DNA of 33,704 nt from Deltaproteobacteria bacterium (GTDB lineage Bacteria > Myxococcota > Myxococcia > SLRQ01), in the NCBI GenBank assembly GCA_007130885.1, contig SLRQ01000067.1, forward strand, positions 1-33,704, written 5' to 3'. The notes under the pieces were generated by a model. It saw nothing but the letters and a program-made list of their open reading frames with translations. It was not told where the DNA came from and did not search any database. The position numbers and the translations under genes are program-made. Shown here piece after piece: positions 6,740 through 15,799 of this stretch; position 1 is the stretch's first letter, and the number at the start of each line of letters is the position of its first letter.

Positions 6740-8324
6740 CGTGACCGGGCGCAACCCCCTTCGCTGAAGCCTCCCGGGCCATCCTCTCCATCTCCTGCCG
6801 CAGCCGGGGAAGAACCTCCTGCCGGGTATAGCGGATGAAGTGCTCACCTTGAATGGCCTTTCCAACCGCCCACGACAAGCTCGTCCTCCCGCGCCTAATC
6901 GCGGCGAACAAGAGCCGCCAATAGTATCGCCGGGCCTGCCCAAGAAGCCCGATTCTCCACATAGATCGAAGGAGAACCTTGTAGCCGCCCGGCCGAACTG
7001 TTCGCGCGGCTACCGGCGGAGGCGTTCTTTCGAGATATGCATGGCATCGCTCGTAGTACGAAATGGGCGAGTAGAGATCAGACATCAGCGCCGCGTATCC
7101 CGACAGCAATGCCCGCTCATCCATTCTCGGTTTGAAGTTAGGGCGACAGAACTGATCTCCCGTCTGAGAGTCACGCAGCCGCCCTTCCTTTCCCAGGCGA
7201 CGCCACAACGGGGTGCCCGGCATTGCAGTTAGTATCCCCACCATGGCCAATGGCATGGGCAGGGATCCGATGAACTCCCTTTGTAGTTTGAAAACCTCGG
7301 GGCGGTCACTATCGAAACCAACGATAAATCCGCCCATTACTTCCATGCCCTGCTGAGTTATGCGCTCGACCGCCACTGCTAAATCGAGCTTCAAATTCTG
7401 ACGCTTACCGGCACTCTCCAACGCCGCGGTGGACGGTGTCTCTATACCAAGGAAAACCGAGGTGAAGCCCGACCAAACCATCTCTTCCATCAGCTCTTCG
7501 TCGCTTGCCAGGTCCACGCTTGCCTCTGTGTACAGCTCAAATGGATAGTTTCGCTTCTTTTGCCAAGCGGCGAGCTTCGGCAGAAGCTTGCGCACCTCTT
7601 TCCTGTTGCCGATGAAGTTGTCGTCAACGAAGAACAAGGTGCCCCGGTAACCTGCCTCGTAGAGATCATCCAACTCGGCAAGCACACGTTCAACGGGCTT
7701 TACTCTCGATCTGCTGCCGAAGATCGATACCACATCGCAAAACTCGCAAGAGAATGGGCAACCACGCGAGTACTGAACAGCCATCGATATGTACAAATCT
7801 CTTTTCAGCAGATCGAACCTGGGCACGGAAGCCTTTTCCATGGACGGGTACTGGTCCGGGTTTGGCATGAGGCGTACCGGCTCGGTGGAGGCATCAGTAC
7901 GAGAAGGAGAGTAGCGGCACACCACATCTTCCACGGCGTCCACGAGCTCCCTCTCCCGACCTTCTGCTTCGCCCATGAAAACAACGTCCGCGTCCGGCAT
8001 GAGATCGGGATCGGTGCTGACCGCCGACCCCCCCACTACCACCGGTCGACCGGCGGCGCGGGCTTGCGTCACTACCTCACGCATACTCTCCGCCTGCACC
8101 CGCATTCCTCCGGTGAACACGACATCAGCCCAGAACAGATCAGCTCTATCCAGCGACTCGCCGTTGAGATCCACCAAGCGTAGAGACCAACTCTCCGGCA
8201 ACAGCGCGGCAACGGTGATTAGACCGAGAGGCGGTAGGTTGACCGCTCTTCCGGCGATGGAGATTGCATACTGAAAACCCCAGTACGTGACTGGGACACG
8301 AGGCTGAACGAGGAGCACTCTCAT
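6705..8324 (-). CDS. B12-binding-type radical SAM protein of the DUF4070 class (HpnP-like architecture)
   Basis: This 539-residue protein has a Rossmann-like cobalamin-binding-type domain (about 1-140, starting MRVLLVQPRVPVTYWGF). It is followed by a radical SAM TIM barrel with the cluster motif CPFSCEFC (Cys189, Cys193, Cys196), and FFVDDNFIGN and GIETPS strands. The C-terminal region, with the RMDERALLSGYAALMSDLYSP stretch split around the YY-ER segment, resembles DUF4070. The overall order matches the group that includes the hopanoid C-2 methylase HpnP, but similar proteins act on many substrates. No hopanoid gene is nearby, so a specific methylation cannot be claimed. The canonical DxHxxG B12 motif is not visible, as is common in this group. 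About 75 C-terminal residues are basic and could contact membrane. Confidence 0.8.
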   Translation of the reverse strand: MRVLLVQPRVPVTYWGFQYAISIAGRAVNLPPLGLITVAALLPESWSLRLVDLNGESLDRADLFWADVVFTGGMRVQAESMREVVTQARAAGRPVVVGGSAVSTDPDLMPDADVVFMGEAEGRERELVDAVEDVVCRYSPSRTDASTEPVRLMPNPDQYPSMEKASVPRFDLLKRDLYISMAVQYSRGCPFSCEFCDVVSIFGSRSRVKPVERVLAELDDLYEAGYRGTLFFVDDNFIGNRKEVRKLLPKLAAWQKKRNYPFELYTEASVDLASDEELMEEMVWSGFTSVFLGIETPSTAALESAGKRQNLKLDLAVAVERITQQGMEVMGGFIVGFDSDRPEVFKLQREFIGSLPMPLAMVGILTAMPGTPLWRRLGKEGRLRDSQTGDQFCRPNFKPRMDERALLSGYAALMSDLYSPISYYERCHAYLERTPPPVAARTVRPGGYKVLLRSMWRIGLLGQARRYYWRLLFAAIRRGRTSLSWAVGKAIQGEHFIRYTRQEVLPRLRQEMERMAREASAKGVAPGHVSARAGLPPGE

Positions 8325-8403
8325 AGCGAGCTACCATAGGCAACTCCCCGTAATTGGTGGGTCAAGCCTTAGTAATAGTTTCGTCACAGCCCGCGGCGTC
8401 GAA

Positions 8404-8427
8404 AGCTCGCTCCTCACGAAACGAGCT
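8404..8427 (-). other. Inverted repeat immediately after the ligase stop codon
   Basis: The arms agctcg (8404-8409) and cgagct (8422-8427) face each other across 12 nt and abut the stop of the AMP-ligase gene at 8428-8430. Read on the minus strand, only a short ttt follows the stem, so it is at best a weak terminator between the ligase and the radical SAM gene. The rest of the gap 8325-8427 shows no gene. Confidence 0.35.
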
Positions 8428-10140
8428 CTAGGCCGCCTCGGCGTCCCACTTGCCCTGACCACGCAGGTTTTCCACTATCTTCTTGGCTTCATCCTTCAGC
8501 AGGACATAGTCCGTTTTGGCAACACGATTGAGCGGCATCCCACCCGGCTCCAGAAACTCATAATGACTGGGCCTCTTATAGGAAGCCATCTCGGAGGCAG
8601 CCTTTTGGAGATCCTCTCGCGAAAGGGTGACTCCCTCCGCCGGTTCGACGAAAGCCATTATCCCCTCGGTGAACACCTCATGCGGGACACCCACCAGGGC
8701 AATCTTGGCGATCTTCCCTTTGAGTTCTTGCTCGAAGAAGTCCTCCACCTCCGTCGGATGCACCTGGTAGCCCTTGGGCTTGATGACCAACTTGGATCTG
8801 CCGGCAAAATGCAAACCCTCATCGTCGTAGTAGCCAAGGTCTCCGGTGTAGCAGAACCCGTCACTGGAGATAGTCTTGCGAGTGTTCTCCTCATCGTTGA
8901 GGTAGCCGAGAAAGATTTGGGGGCCAGAAAAGCAAATCTCGCCGATCTCGCCCTCGGACTTCTCCGCACCCGCTACGCCATCCTCCGTCATCGGCTCACG
9001 TATGGAGATAGGACATAGCGGCATGTCATAGCCGATGCTGGACAAAATGTCGTCAACGGTCCCGTCGAGCGGAGTGTACGTAACAAAACCTGCCGTTTCG
9101 GTCAGTCCGAGACCCGTACCGAACTGTGGAGCCATGGTGGAGAGCTTCTCCAAGAACTGGCGAGTCACGGCCTGTCCACCGTACAGAGCGAATCTCAAGC
9201 TCGACAGATCGTACTCGTCATAATCCGGGAGCCTCCACTGCATGGAGAAAAGCGCCGGGATCTGTCCGAACGCCGTGATCTTGTACTTTTGGATGGCATC
9301 CAAGGACTTCCTTGCATCAAAGATATGCAAAAGAACGCTAATTCCCCCGCCATAGATAGTGGTGGCAAGCTGCTCGGTAACGCAGCCCACGTGACTGGGC
9401 GGCAGGTTGACCAACATTCGGTCGCCTTTTCGCAGCTCGAACGCAACCGCCAGACCGATGTTCTGAATGAGTATGTTCTCGTGGCAAAGCAGAGCCGGTT
9501 TGGGCCGCCCCGTAGAGCCGGTGGTGAAGATTATCAGACAAGGATCTCTCTTGCCGACCGCTTTTTGAGCCTTCCGTACAGACCCGGTGAACAACGACTT
9601 GATGAAGGTACCCTTGATGGTAGCCGCCCATTCGGCGACCCCGACAGCGCCCGGCAAAATGCCGTCAGGATCCTTCTGGAACTGGATCCAATGCTTGCAG
9701 GTGTCCCCGTGCTTCTCCATGATCTCCTTGACCATTGGACGAAAGTCGGTGACCGGCGTCTCCCCGAGAAAGAAGTATGCAGCCGGCTTGGCCTGCTGAA
9801 AGCACTGATCCACCTCCTGAACCTTGAGGCGCGGATCCAGCGGCGCCAGAACGGCTCCTATCCTGTAGCAAGCGTACATGAGGTACACGTGCTCCTTTAG
9901 AAGCACGAGAGTGGTGGCAACCACATCCCCCTTTTTGATGCCCATGGCTCTCAGCTTCGCCGCCATCGCCTTGGTCTTCAAAGCGAAGTCCTTCCAGGTA
10001 ACCTCGTCCCCCGTGTCATACTCTATCAGGGCAACTTCATTGGGCTTTTCCTTTGCGTACTTATCCACATAGTCGAACATTCTAGGCAGCAACTCCTCAT
10101 AAAGCTGCTTGCATTGCTCGTCTCTCTTCGGATCTTTCAT
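8428..10140 (-). CDS. AMP-forming acyl-CoA synthetase-like ligase (ANL superfamily)
   Basis: I choose ATG at 10140 because aaggg lies 7 nt upstream on the minus strand; the longer frame from TTG 10179 has no such site. The 570-residue product activates a carboxylic acid as acyl-AMP and, in most relatives, transfers it to CoA. Visible core motifs are the P-loop TTGSTGRPK (206-214), GLTETAG (345-351), YTGDLGYYDDEG (431-442) and the hinge region GRSKLVIKPKGYQ. The catalytic lysine is at about 542 in NRVAKTDY. The P-loop continues as PALLCH instead of the usual G-V-x-x-T-H, so substrate specificity is uncertain. The gene is a separate transcription unit or the first gene of a pair with the radical SAM gene 100 bp downstream. 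Confidence 0.85.
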   Translation of the reverse strand: MKDPKRDEQCKQLYEELLPRMFDYVDKYAKEKPNEVALIEYDTGDEVTWKDFALKTKAMAAKLRAMGIKKGDVVATTLVLLKEHVYLMYACYRIGAVLAPLDPRLKVQEVDQCFQQAKPAAYFFLGETPVTDFRPMVKEIMEKHGDTCKHWIQFQKDPDGILPGAVGVAEWAATIKGTFIKSLFTGSVRKAQKAVGKRDPCLIIFTTGSTGRPKPALLCHENILIQNIGLAVAFELRKGDRMLVNLPPSHVGCVTEQLATTIYGGGISVLLHIFDARKSLDAIQKYKITAFGQIPALFSMQWRLPDYDEYDLSSLRFALYGGQAVTRQFLEKLSTMAPQFGTGLGLTETAGFVTYTPLDGTVDDILSSIGYDMPLCPISIREPMTEDGVAGAEKSEGEIGEICFSGPQIFLGYLNDEENTRKTISSDGFCYTGDLGYYDDEGLHFAGRSKLVIKPKGYQVHPTEVEDFFEQELKGKIAKIALVGVPHEVFTEGIMAFVEPAEGVTLSREDLQKAASEMASYKRPSHYEFLEPGGMPLNRVAKTDYVLLKDEAKKIVENLRGQGKWDAEAA

Positions 10141-10302
10141 GTTCGTACCCTTCATGTAGGTTGCGGTCGATGTTCGCAAAACGCCTAAAACGCTCCCAAT
10201 ACGAGTGTTGACGAATTATGGGACTTTGCCTTGCAGTCGCGAAAGAATATCACCGGATGACGCACGCTTCTACAGCCGCGGGGTCCGCCACTACCCTGTC
10301 CA

Positions 10303-13300
10303 TCAAGAAGCCTTCGCCGCCGAGCCGGCCTCGAGCCAGCGCACGATCTCCGGTATCTCATCTGCCCCGGCATCTCCGGCTGCATCGAGCATCGTCTGCC
10401 GCAATCTCTCTTCAACGGATAAAGGTTCCGTTTGCTCGATGTATCCCTCGGACTCGAGCCACTGCTCCAGATCATTCGATCCCTTGGTGCGAAATCGAGA
10501 CACCTCGCCGGCCCGAAGATCTTCGATGAGCTTGTTCCCGTCTCCATCCAGAAGCTCAGCCAACGCCGCGACATCATCCATGAAGGTCTCCGAAACAACT
10601 CCCGACTGCTCCAACGCGATCCTATCCACGGGCTTACCGTGCCCTCTAAGCCGAGCAGCAATCCAAGCTCGAAGAATCTTGCATCTAAAACTCAACCTCT
10701 TACGAATTTTGCTGTCCGGGATGGCCGCGCCGGCGGCACTGCTTTGAAGCAGGTTCTCCAACTGACCGACAGTTCTGATTCGCCAGACTTCGAGCAACCG
10801 ATGCAGAAGGGGGAGATCGTCGCGAAGTATGTGAAAGACATGTACGTTTCCTTGCGGCATCCGTGGGTCCAGAGGCTGCACTCCAACAACGGCGGCATAG
10901 TGTTCGGCATCGTATCCATCCGGTGCCGGCAGGGATTCGCTCTCCGGCACCTTTATGTCGGTGGCCTCGACGGATGATTTCCCAAAACGCTCGAAGGCTA
11001 AATCCATGTGCGCCGGCCGAGTCCCAGCGGCACTCTCCCAGAGATGAACCTCACTACGACGCGCTGCAAGATATACTACCTGGCGACCCTCTGTTTCGGC
11101 CAAACGCTGCAAGCTGCCTGCCACCTGCTTGAACCTGTGAGCATCGCTGGTAGTAAGCGCTTCATCCAAGAACAGCGGCAGAGCCGTCCGCCCACGCTCC
11201 AAGCGACGAGTCCATGCAAGCCTCATAGCCAGCAAAAGCTGCATTCTGGTAGCCGAAGACAGCTCCGACAGGTCGCGTCGTGCTTGCTGAATGACATCTC
11301 GCGCCATGAAACCATTATCGGCGTTCAGCTCCAGATCGAAGGCGTGGTTGGTGAAGCTCTTGAAGAGATCCCTCGCCTCCCGCAGCACTTCCGGCTCGTG
11401 CTCTGCTTGGTACTCACCCTCCACGGAGTCCAGCAGTATGCCGGCTGCTTCCGAGAACAGCGATTCACAAAATCGGTCTTCGAGATCCGACCGAGCAAGA
11501 TCAACCTGTGCGGCCGCCTTCTCGAGCCTGAGCCCACGGCCCGCCGAGTCTAGACGAGCACGAGTGGCGGCCAGTTCATCCTTGAGCTCGTCGAGCCGTG
11601 ATGCGATCTCTCGCTCGCGCGCAAGATCCGCCTCCAAGGCATCACGACCTTCCACCTCGGCCCTTTGCGATAGCGCTTCCTCGGCTTCCACAGCCTCGGT
11701 CCTTTCGGCCTCCATAACGCGCAATGTGCGCAAGCTATCTTGCTTCTCGCGCCAGTCCGCAAGCTGATCGATCCTACGCATCAGCTCTGTCGTAGCTCCA
11801 GGCTCGAGTCCTATGCCCGTAAAGACTTTGGCCGTTCCTTCTTCAAGCTCCGTGCAGGCCGACTCGAGACGTTTGTGCTCCCCGTCAAGCTCCTGAATAT
11901 CACGCCGCGCGCCCTCGGCCTGCTCGAAACGCACCCGAAGGTCCGCCATACGAGCGGCCAAACCATCCATGCTTCGGTCTTCCGTGCCCATTCCCAACGA
12001 GTCAAGAAAACCTGCCACCTCCCCTTTGAGTACCTCCATCTCGGTCTCGAGGCGACCGATGGTTCTGGACGCCGCGTTCCGGTCACGATGCGCCTTTTCA
12101 TAGTCTCCGACGAGCCTCACAAAGCGATCAAGCGGCGCCGCCGTAAGAGCTGGATCGAAACCCAACTTATCCGCCAGCTCCGCCTTTCTTGCTCGAAGCG
12201 CCTCCAAATCCTCATCGACCCGGGATAATCTGCGCCGCAGATCCCGCGTACCCTGGGCCTTGAAAAGCTCTTGCTGTAGCCGAACGCGCCGAGACTCCAT
12301 GTTTTGGAGACACGCCTCGACGGGGCCGGCGGTCCATCCTTCCGGCGGCTTGAGTCCCGTACTCTCGAAAGTACGTCGTGCCGTCGTGCCGCGAGAGGCC
12401 CATAACTCCAGAAACGCCCAGATTCCTCCTCCAAGACCGAAAAGCGCCCCCATGAAGGCGGGCCACGCTCCGGCCACTATGCCCGCGCTGACAGCTACGA
12501 GACACCCGGCCACCATCAAGAGGACAGCCCACCTTAGACGTCTAGGTACACCTCGCTCAGCCGCAAGCCAATCGCGCAGTGCGTACTCGGCTCGAACATA
12601 GTTTTCTATTATGCTTTGGTCCGGAGCTTCGCCAGCTTCTTCGAGACTCTCAGAGAGTTCAATTCTGCGGCACTCCGCCTTTTGCAACTCGAAGGCCAAG
12701 CTCTCGGCCTCGGATACGCTGTCCGGGTCCAGGCGCAACGGCTGCTCACTCCGACCGCCAAGTTGCTCAATGATGTTGGATTCCGAGGCCGCACTATCGT
12801 CCCGCCTCTTCTTCTCCTGCTCCAAGGAATCAGCCTTGCGGCGGACGCTCTCCAAAGCCTGTACGGCAGCATCCAGCTTGAATCGCTCCGGCATGGTGTC
12901 CGCGAGACCGGTCCTCTCCAGTCTCGACTTTGCGGCATGACTTTCCCGGACGACACCTTCGAGCTTTCGGGCAGCCTCCTGCTTCCGCTCCTCCAGAACT
13001 CCCAACCTTTCCAGTTCATCTCCGCTCAGAAGGTTCATCCCAGGAGAAAACTCCTCCAAGCCGGCCTCGAGAATGCTCCTTTCTTCGCGCACTTCAAAAA
13101 GCGCCAGCACCTTCTCGAGCCTCCCGGCCCGCTTGAAGGCTTCGCGCGCCTGCTCGATGTCGGCCAAAAGCACCGGTATCTCGGCCTCTTCTCGGCGAAG
13201 CGCCGCATACTCCGACTCCACTCGCCGCTGCTCCTTCCTTGCCTTGCTCAGCCGTTTCGCCTCACTTCGGCCGGCCCGAGGCGTCACCATGAAAGGCTCG

Positions 13301-13725
13301 CCGCCTCGAAGCGCCTTCAAGTCAAAGCCTCCCGCAAGAGCACGCCGCAGCTCCATTTCAAGCCGGGCATCCCGTGTGTCGACTTCGAGCAAGTCCTCCA
13401 TCGACAACATGTAGCAGTGAAGCTGATCGCGGTCCGGGAGCAAAGGCGGTTCCGTGGGCCGGCCGTCCCGTTCCCAAGCGACTTCGCCGGCCGTCCGTCG
13501 CACTGTCCATTTGACCGCTTCATCCTCGAAAGCGGCATTCAGCGCAAGAGCGCTTGGATCCTCGCGCGTTGGCTCGCAGATCAAATAGACGAGCGCACGA
13601 ATCAGGCTGCTCTTACCGACCGCGTTGGGTCCGGTAATTATGTTGATACCGGGAGAAAAACCTTTCAGCGAGAAACCGGGATTGATTCCCGGAAGCTGGT
13701 CTATTTTGAGGCTTTCGAGCTTCAT
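10303..13725 (-). CDS. YhaN-like SMC/Rad50-type ATPase with two membrane segments and an extra C-terminal domain
   Basis: The start ATG 13725 overlaps the TGA of the upstream nuclease gene (ATGA), giving 1,140 residues. The protein has Walker A GPNAVGKS (32-39), a long coiled-coil region, a hydrophobic double span at about 398-443 and a second coiled-coil arm. It ends the ATPase part with the signature LSSATRMQLLLA (822-833) and Walker B LPLFLDEAL (849-857). A membrane insertion within the coiled coil is the hallmark of YhaN-type relatives and sets it apart from SbcC. With the adjacent YhaO-like nuclease it should form an ATP-driven DNA-end processing complex near the membrane. About 225 residues follow the ATPase core (from about 915). 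They are rich in helices and have HhH-like patches such as WRIRTVGQLENLL; no zinc hook is present. The role of this tail is unknown. Confidence 0.8.
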   Translation of the reverse strand: MKLESLKIDQLPGINPGFSLKGFSPGINIITGPNAVGKSSLIRALVYLICEPTREDPSALALNAAFEDEAVKWTVRRTAGEVAWERDGRPTEPPLLPDRDQLHCYMLSMEDLLEVDTRDARLEMELRRALAGGFDLKALRGGEPFMVTPRAGRSEAKRLSKARKEQRRVESEYAALRREEAEIPVLLADIEQAREAFKRAGRLEKVLALFEVREERSILEAGLEEFSPGMNLLSGDELERLGVLEERKQEAARKLEGVVRESHAAKSRLERTGLADTMPERFKLDAAVQALESVRRKADSLEQEKKRRDDSAASESNIIEQLGGRSEQPLRLDPDSVSEAESLAFELQKAECRRIELSESLEEAGEAPDQSIIENYVRAEYALRDWLAAERGVPRRLRWAVLLMVAGCLVAVSAGIVAGAWPAFMGALFGLGGGIWAFLELWASRGTTARRTFESTGLKPPEGWTAGPVEACLQNMESRRVRLQQELFKAQGTRDLRRRLSRVDEDLEALRARKAELADKLGFDPALTAAPLDRFVRLVGDYEKAHRDRNAASRTIGRLETEMEVLKGEVAGFLDSLGMGTEDRSMDGLAARMADLRVRFEQAEGARRDIQELDGEHKRLESACTELEEGTAKVFTGIGLEPGATTELMRRIDQLADWREKQDSLRTLRVMEAERTEAVEAEEALSQRAEVEGRDALEADLAREREIASRLDELKDELAATRARLDSAGRGLRLEKAAAQVDLARSDLEDRFCESLFSEAAGILLDSVEGEYQAEHEPEVLREARDLFKSFTNHAFDLELNADNGFMARDVIQQARRDLSELSSATRMQLLLAMRLAWTRRLERGRTALPLFLDEALTTSDAHRFKQVAGSLQRLAETEGRQVVYLAARRSEVHLWESAAGTRPAHMDLAFERFGKSSVEATDIKVPESESLPAPDGYDAEHYAAVVGVQPLDPRMPQGNVHVFHILRDDLPLLHRLLEVWRIRTVGQLENLLQSSAAGAAIPDSKIRKRLSFRCKILRAWIAARLRGHGKPVDRIALEQSGVVSETFMDDVAALAELLDGDGNKLIEDLRAGEVSRFRTKGSNDLEQWLESEGYIEQTEPLSVEERLRQTMLDAAGDAGADEIPEIVRWLEAGSAAKAS

Positions 13726-14990
13726 GGCGCTCCCTCGAACTGGGACAACATACGCTCCAGCAAACGATTGCCGGCCACGCGCAGCCACTCCTCGGCGTCA
13801 GCATCACTCAGCTCGTGTGCGTCCAACTGGCTCCAGCGACTGTCCTCTGCCTTGCCTTGCAGCCTCCTTCGAGCTTCTTGCAATAGCTCTTGCCTATCCG
13901 GGTCATCCTCCGGCCGGTCGAGCAAGAGCAATCGCCTGGCTAGCAAGCCGGCGGGGTCCTTGCGCTCCGCGATAGACTCGAGGGAAAGGCGAGGTCTCGT
14001 GTGGACCTGCAAACGCTCGATGAAGTAGTGAATGCCGCCCTTGCCATCGAACAAGTGATCCCGGTCTTGCAGCAGCAACGCTCGCACCTCATCGCCGAAT
14101 CGGCTATGACCCACCAGGGTCATACGGAGGCCCACGGCGCCGGGCAGCCACCGTCCCGCCGAAAGCTTGGCATCGAGTGTTCTCAGTGCTTCCAGCAATC
14201 TCGACTGTCCCTCGGACGGCTCATCGATCCCGGTCAGGTCCAGCTCCAGTGCCTCAAAACGCAGCGGAGCCAACACCCATTGAGTCACATCCATGACTTG
14301 ACCACGAGCCACGGTTATGAGCCAAGGCCCACGAGGCCCCGGCTCCCCCGGATGCGTTCCGGTCAACGAACCAAGATAGCCTGAACAGTGAGAGGCGGTT
14401 AAAGGATCGGGCTTGTGTATGTGCCCCAGCAGCCAGCAGTCGAGCCCGGCCGACTCCAGCTCCAAGCTCGATACCGGCGCATAGGGGCTGTCCTGTTGAT
14501 CACGATCACAATGCAGCACACCTATGTTGATGCCTGCTTCGACCTTCGGCATCCCAGCCAAGGGGCTGCGGCTAACCTTCTGCCCGGGGAACGACCATCC
14601 CCAAAGATTAATGCTCTCAGAAGCACCCTCTATTTGCTCCACCTCCCATCGTCCCTCCCTCCCCAGCAGACGAAAGCCCTCCAGCTCGGCGGCAAGCCTG
14701 GGCAGCACGCGTACATCGTGGTTGCCCGCCACACCAAGCACCCGCACTCCGGCTTTCTGGAGCCTCGACACACCGTCATAAAGCTCCCGGTAAGCCTCGA
14801 AAAAATCATCATCCCGCTCCACAACGTCGCCTGCCAGCACCACTGCGTCGACGCACTCCTCTATGGAGGCCTGCACCAAGCGTCGCCACGCCCCGCCCGG
14901 CCCCAGATCGCGCACGCCGTCACCAATGTCATCCGGCAACCTCGACGGCTGCCTACCCAGATGCATGTCTCCAACAGCAAGGAGCTTCAT
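13722..14990 (-). CDS. YhaO/SbcD/Mre11-like metallophosphoesterase nuclease
   Basis: This 422-residue protein belongs to the calcineurin-like nuclease family that partners Rad50/SbcC/YhaN ATPases. The metal-binding motifs appear in order: GDMHLG (Asp8, His10), AGDVVE (Asp55), GNHD (89-92), LHCD (His160) and GHIHKP (His190, His192). These are the residues expected to bind two Mn2+ ions. The C-terminal half (about 230-422) is a capping/partner-binding region ending in a helical, charged segment (LLQEARRRLQGKAED). Its stop overlaps the start of the ATPase gene, so both subunits are made from one coupled message, as in sbcDC and yhaON pairs. Exonuclease or endonuclease activity on DNA ends is inferred from the family. 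Confidence 0.87.
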   Translation of the reverse strand: MKLLAVGDMHLGRQPSRLPDDIGDGVRDLGPGGAWRRLVQASIEECVDAVVLAGDVVERDDDFFEAYRELYDGVSRLQKAGVRVLGVAGNHDVRVLPRLAAELEGFRLLGREGRWEVEQIEGASESINLWGWSFPGQKVSRSPLAGMPKVEAGINIGVLHCDRDQQDSPYAPVSSLELESAGLDCWLLGHIHKPDPLTASHCSGYLGSLTGTHPGEPGPRGPWLITVARGQVMDVTQWVLAPLRFEALELDLTGIDEPSEGQSRLLEALRTLDAKLSAGRWLPGAVGLRMTLVGHSRFGDEVRALLLQDRDHLFDGKGGIHYFIERLQVHTRPRLSLESIAERKDPAGLLARRLLLLDRPEDDPDRQELLQEARRRLQGKAEDSRWSQLDAHELSDADAEEWLRVAGNRLLERMLSQFEGAP

Positions 14991-15089
14991 CTCGCGCCCT
15001 CCGGTACCGTCCCGCCAAAGAGCTTAATAACACGATTCGGAAAGAACTTCTCCCTTCCCGCGTTGTGGCTTGTACGAAGGGCGGGTTTT

Positions 15090-15129
15090 GAGCATCATGT
15101 CAGCCACCGATCCCGGAGGGGTGATGCTC
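15090..15129 (+). promoter_or_regulatory. Inverted repeat in the bioY leader
   Basis: The perfect 8-bp arms gagcatca (15090-15097) and tgatgctc (15122-15129) enclose 24 nt and end 14 bp before the aggagg ribosome-binding site of bioY. The position suits an operator or an mRNA structure controlling bioY. No BirA-type (TTGTAAACC) or BioR-type (TTATMKATAA) site is visible. The rest of the divergent gap 14991-15159 shows nothing else I can name. Confidence 0.4.
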
Positions 15130-15159
15130 CGGCGATACCTTAGAGGAGGCTTTGGCGTC

Positions 15160-15783
15160 ATGAACCGAAGAGGACACATTCATAAGAGCATGGCAAAGGA
15201 GACGGCCGTAGCCGATGGAGCAGCACGGACGCGATCGGCGATGCTTGGGCTTACCGCCGGTCTGGGCTTCGCTCTGGCGACAATGGCGGCCGCCCACATG
15301 AAGCTCTGGCTGCCGTTCACGCCGGTGCCGGTAACCATGCAGACCTTGGTGGTGCTGCTTGCCGGTTTGTGCCTTGGCAAGAGCTGGGGCGGGCTTAGTC
15401 AGGCCAAGTACTTGACGCTGGGTTTCTTGGGCTTGCCTGCCTTCGCGGGAGGCCTTGCCGCGCTTGCCGCGCCCAGCGGAGGCTACCTGGTGGGCTTCGT
15501 AGCGGCCGCCGTGATCGCGGGCGGGATCTACTCCGCGCTTCGCTCCACGCTTGGAGCCATTTTGGCTTGCTTGGCCGGAACGGCAGTCATCTACTTGTGC
15601 GGATGTCTCTGGCTGGTGGTCCTAACCGGCGGATCCATGCCCGAGGTACTGGCCCTCGGCGTAGCGCCTTTCCTTCCTGGAGATGTGCTCAAAATAGCCG
15701 CCGCCGTACTGCTCGTGCGCGGACCGTACACTGGACCCCGACTCGCCCGCGCATTCGAGGGCTTGACAGACAACCAGCGCTAG
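15160..15783 (+). CDS. bioY: BioY, biotin transporter substrate-binding subunit
   Basis: This 207-residue membrane protein starts at ATG 15160, chosen because aggagg (15144-15149) stands 10 nt upstream. An open frame reaches back to 15070 but has no such support. It is the S-component of an ECF-type biotin transporter. It shows the family marks: PFTPVPVTMQT after the first membrane span, a GKSWGGLSQAKYLTLGFLGLP-type loop, GGYLVGF, and about six hydrophobic segments. No EcfA/EcfT genes are nearby, so it may act alone or share an energising module encoded elsewhere; both situations are known for BioY. The his leader begins 16 nt after its stop, and the two could be co-transcribed. There is no evident link between biotin and histidine, so the adjacency may be incidental. 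Confidence 0.9.
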   Translation: MNRRGHIHKSMAKETAVADGAARTRSAMLGLTAGLGFALATMAAAHMKLWLPFTPVPVTMQTLVVLLAGLCLGKSWGGLSQAKYLTLGFLGLPAFAGGLAALAAPSGGYLVGFVAAAVIAGGIYSALRSTLGAILACLAGTAVIYLCGCLWLVVLTGGSMPEVLALGVAPFLPGDVLKIAAAVLLVRGPYTGPRLARAFEGLTDNQR

Positions 15784-15799
15784 AGTAGGCAATGTTTTC

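Noticed and set aside
7560..8183. Plus-strand open frame opposite the radical SAM gene
   Set aside because: It covers the CPFSCEFC-bearing region of a clear gene on the other strand and shows no ribosome-binding site or recognisable motif.
10141..10302. Possible small gene or promoter between the acyl ligase and YhaN-like gene
   Set aside because: Only a CATAAT-like box without a -35 element was seen on the minus strand, and no frame with a start signal was found.
12616..14028. Long plus-strand open frame (about 470 codons) opposite the YhaN and YhaO genes
   Set aside because: It spans the joint of two well-supported minus-strand genes with full motif sets. Its own translation is low-complexity, Ser/Arg/Leu-rich and without domains, as expected for an antisense frame in GC-rich DNA.
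15763..15791. Perfect TTGACA box at the end of bioY as a his promoter
   Set aside because: No acceptable -10 box lies 16-18 bp downstream (taggca at best), and the start would leave almost no leader before the peptide. The his transcript may start further upstream.
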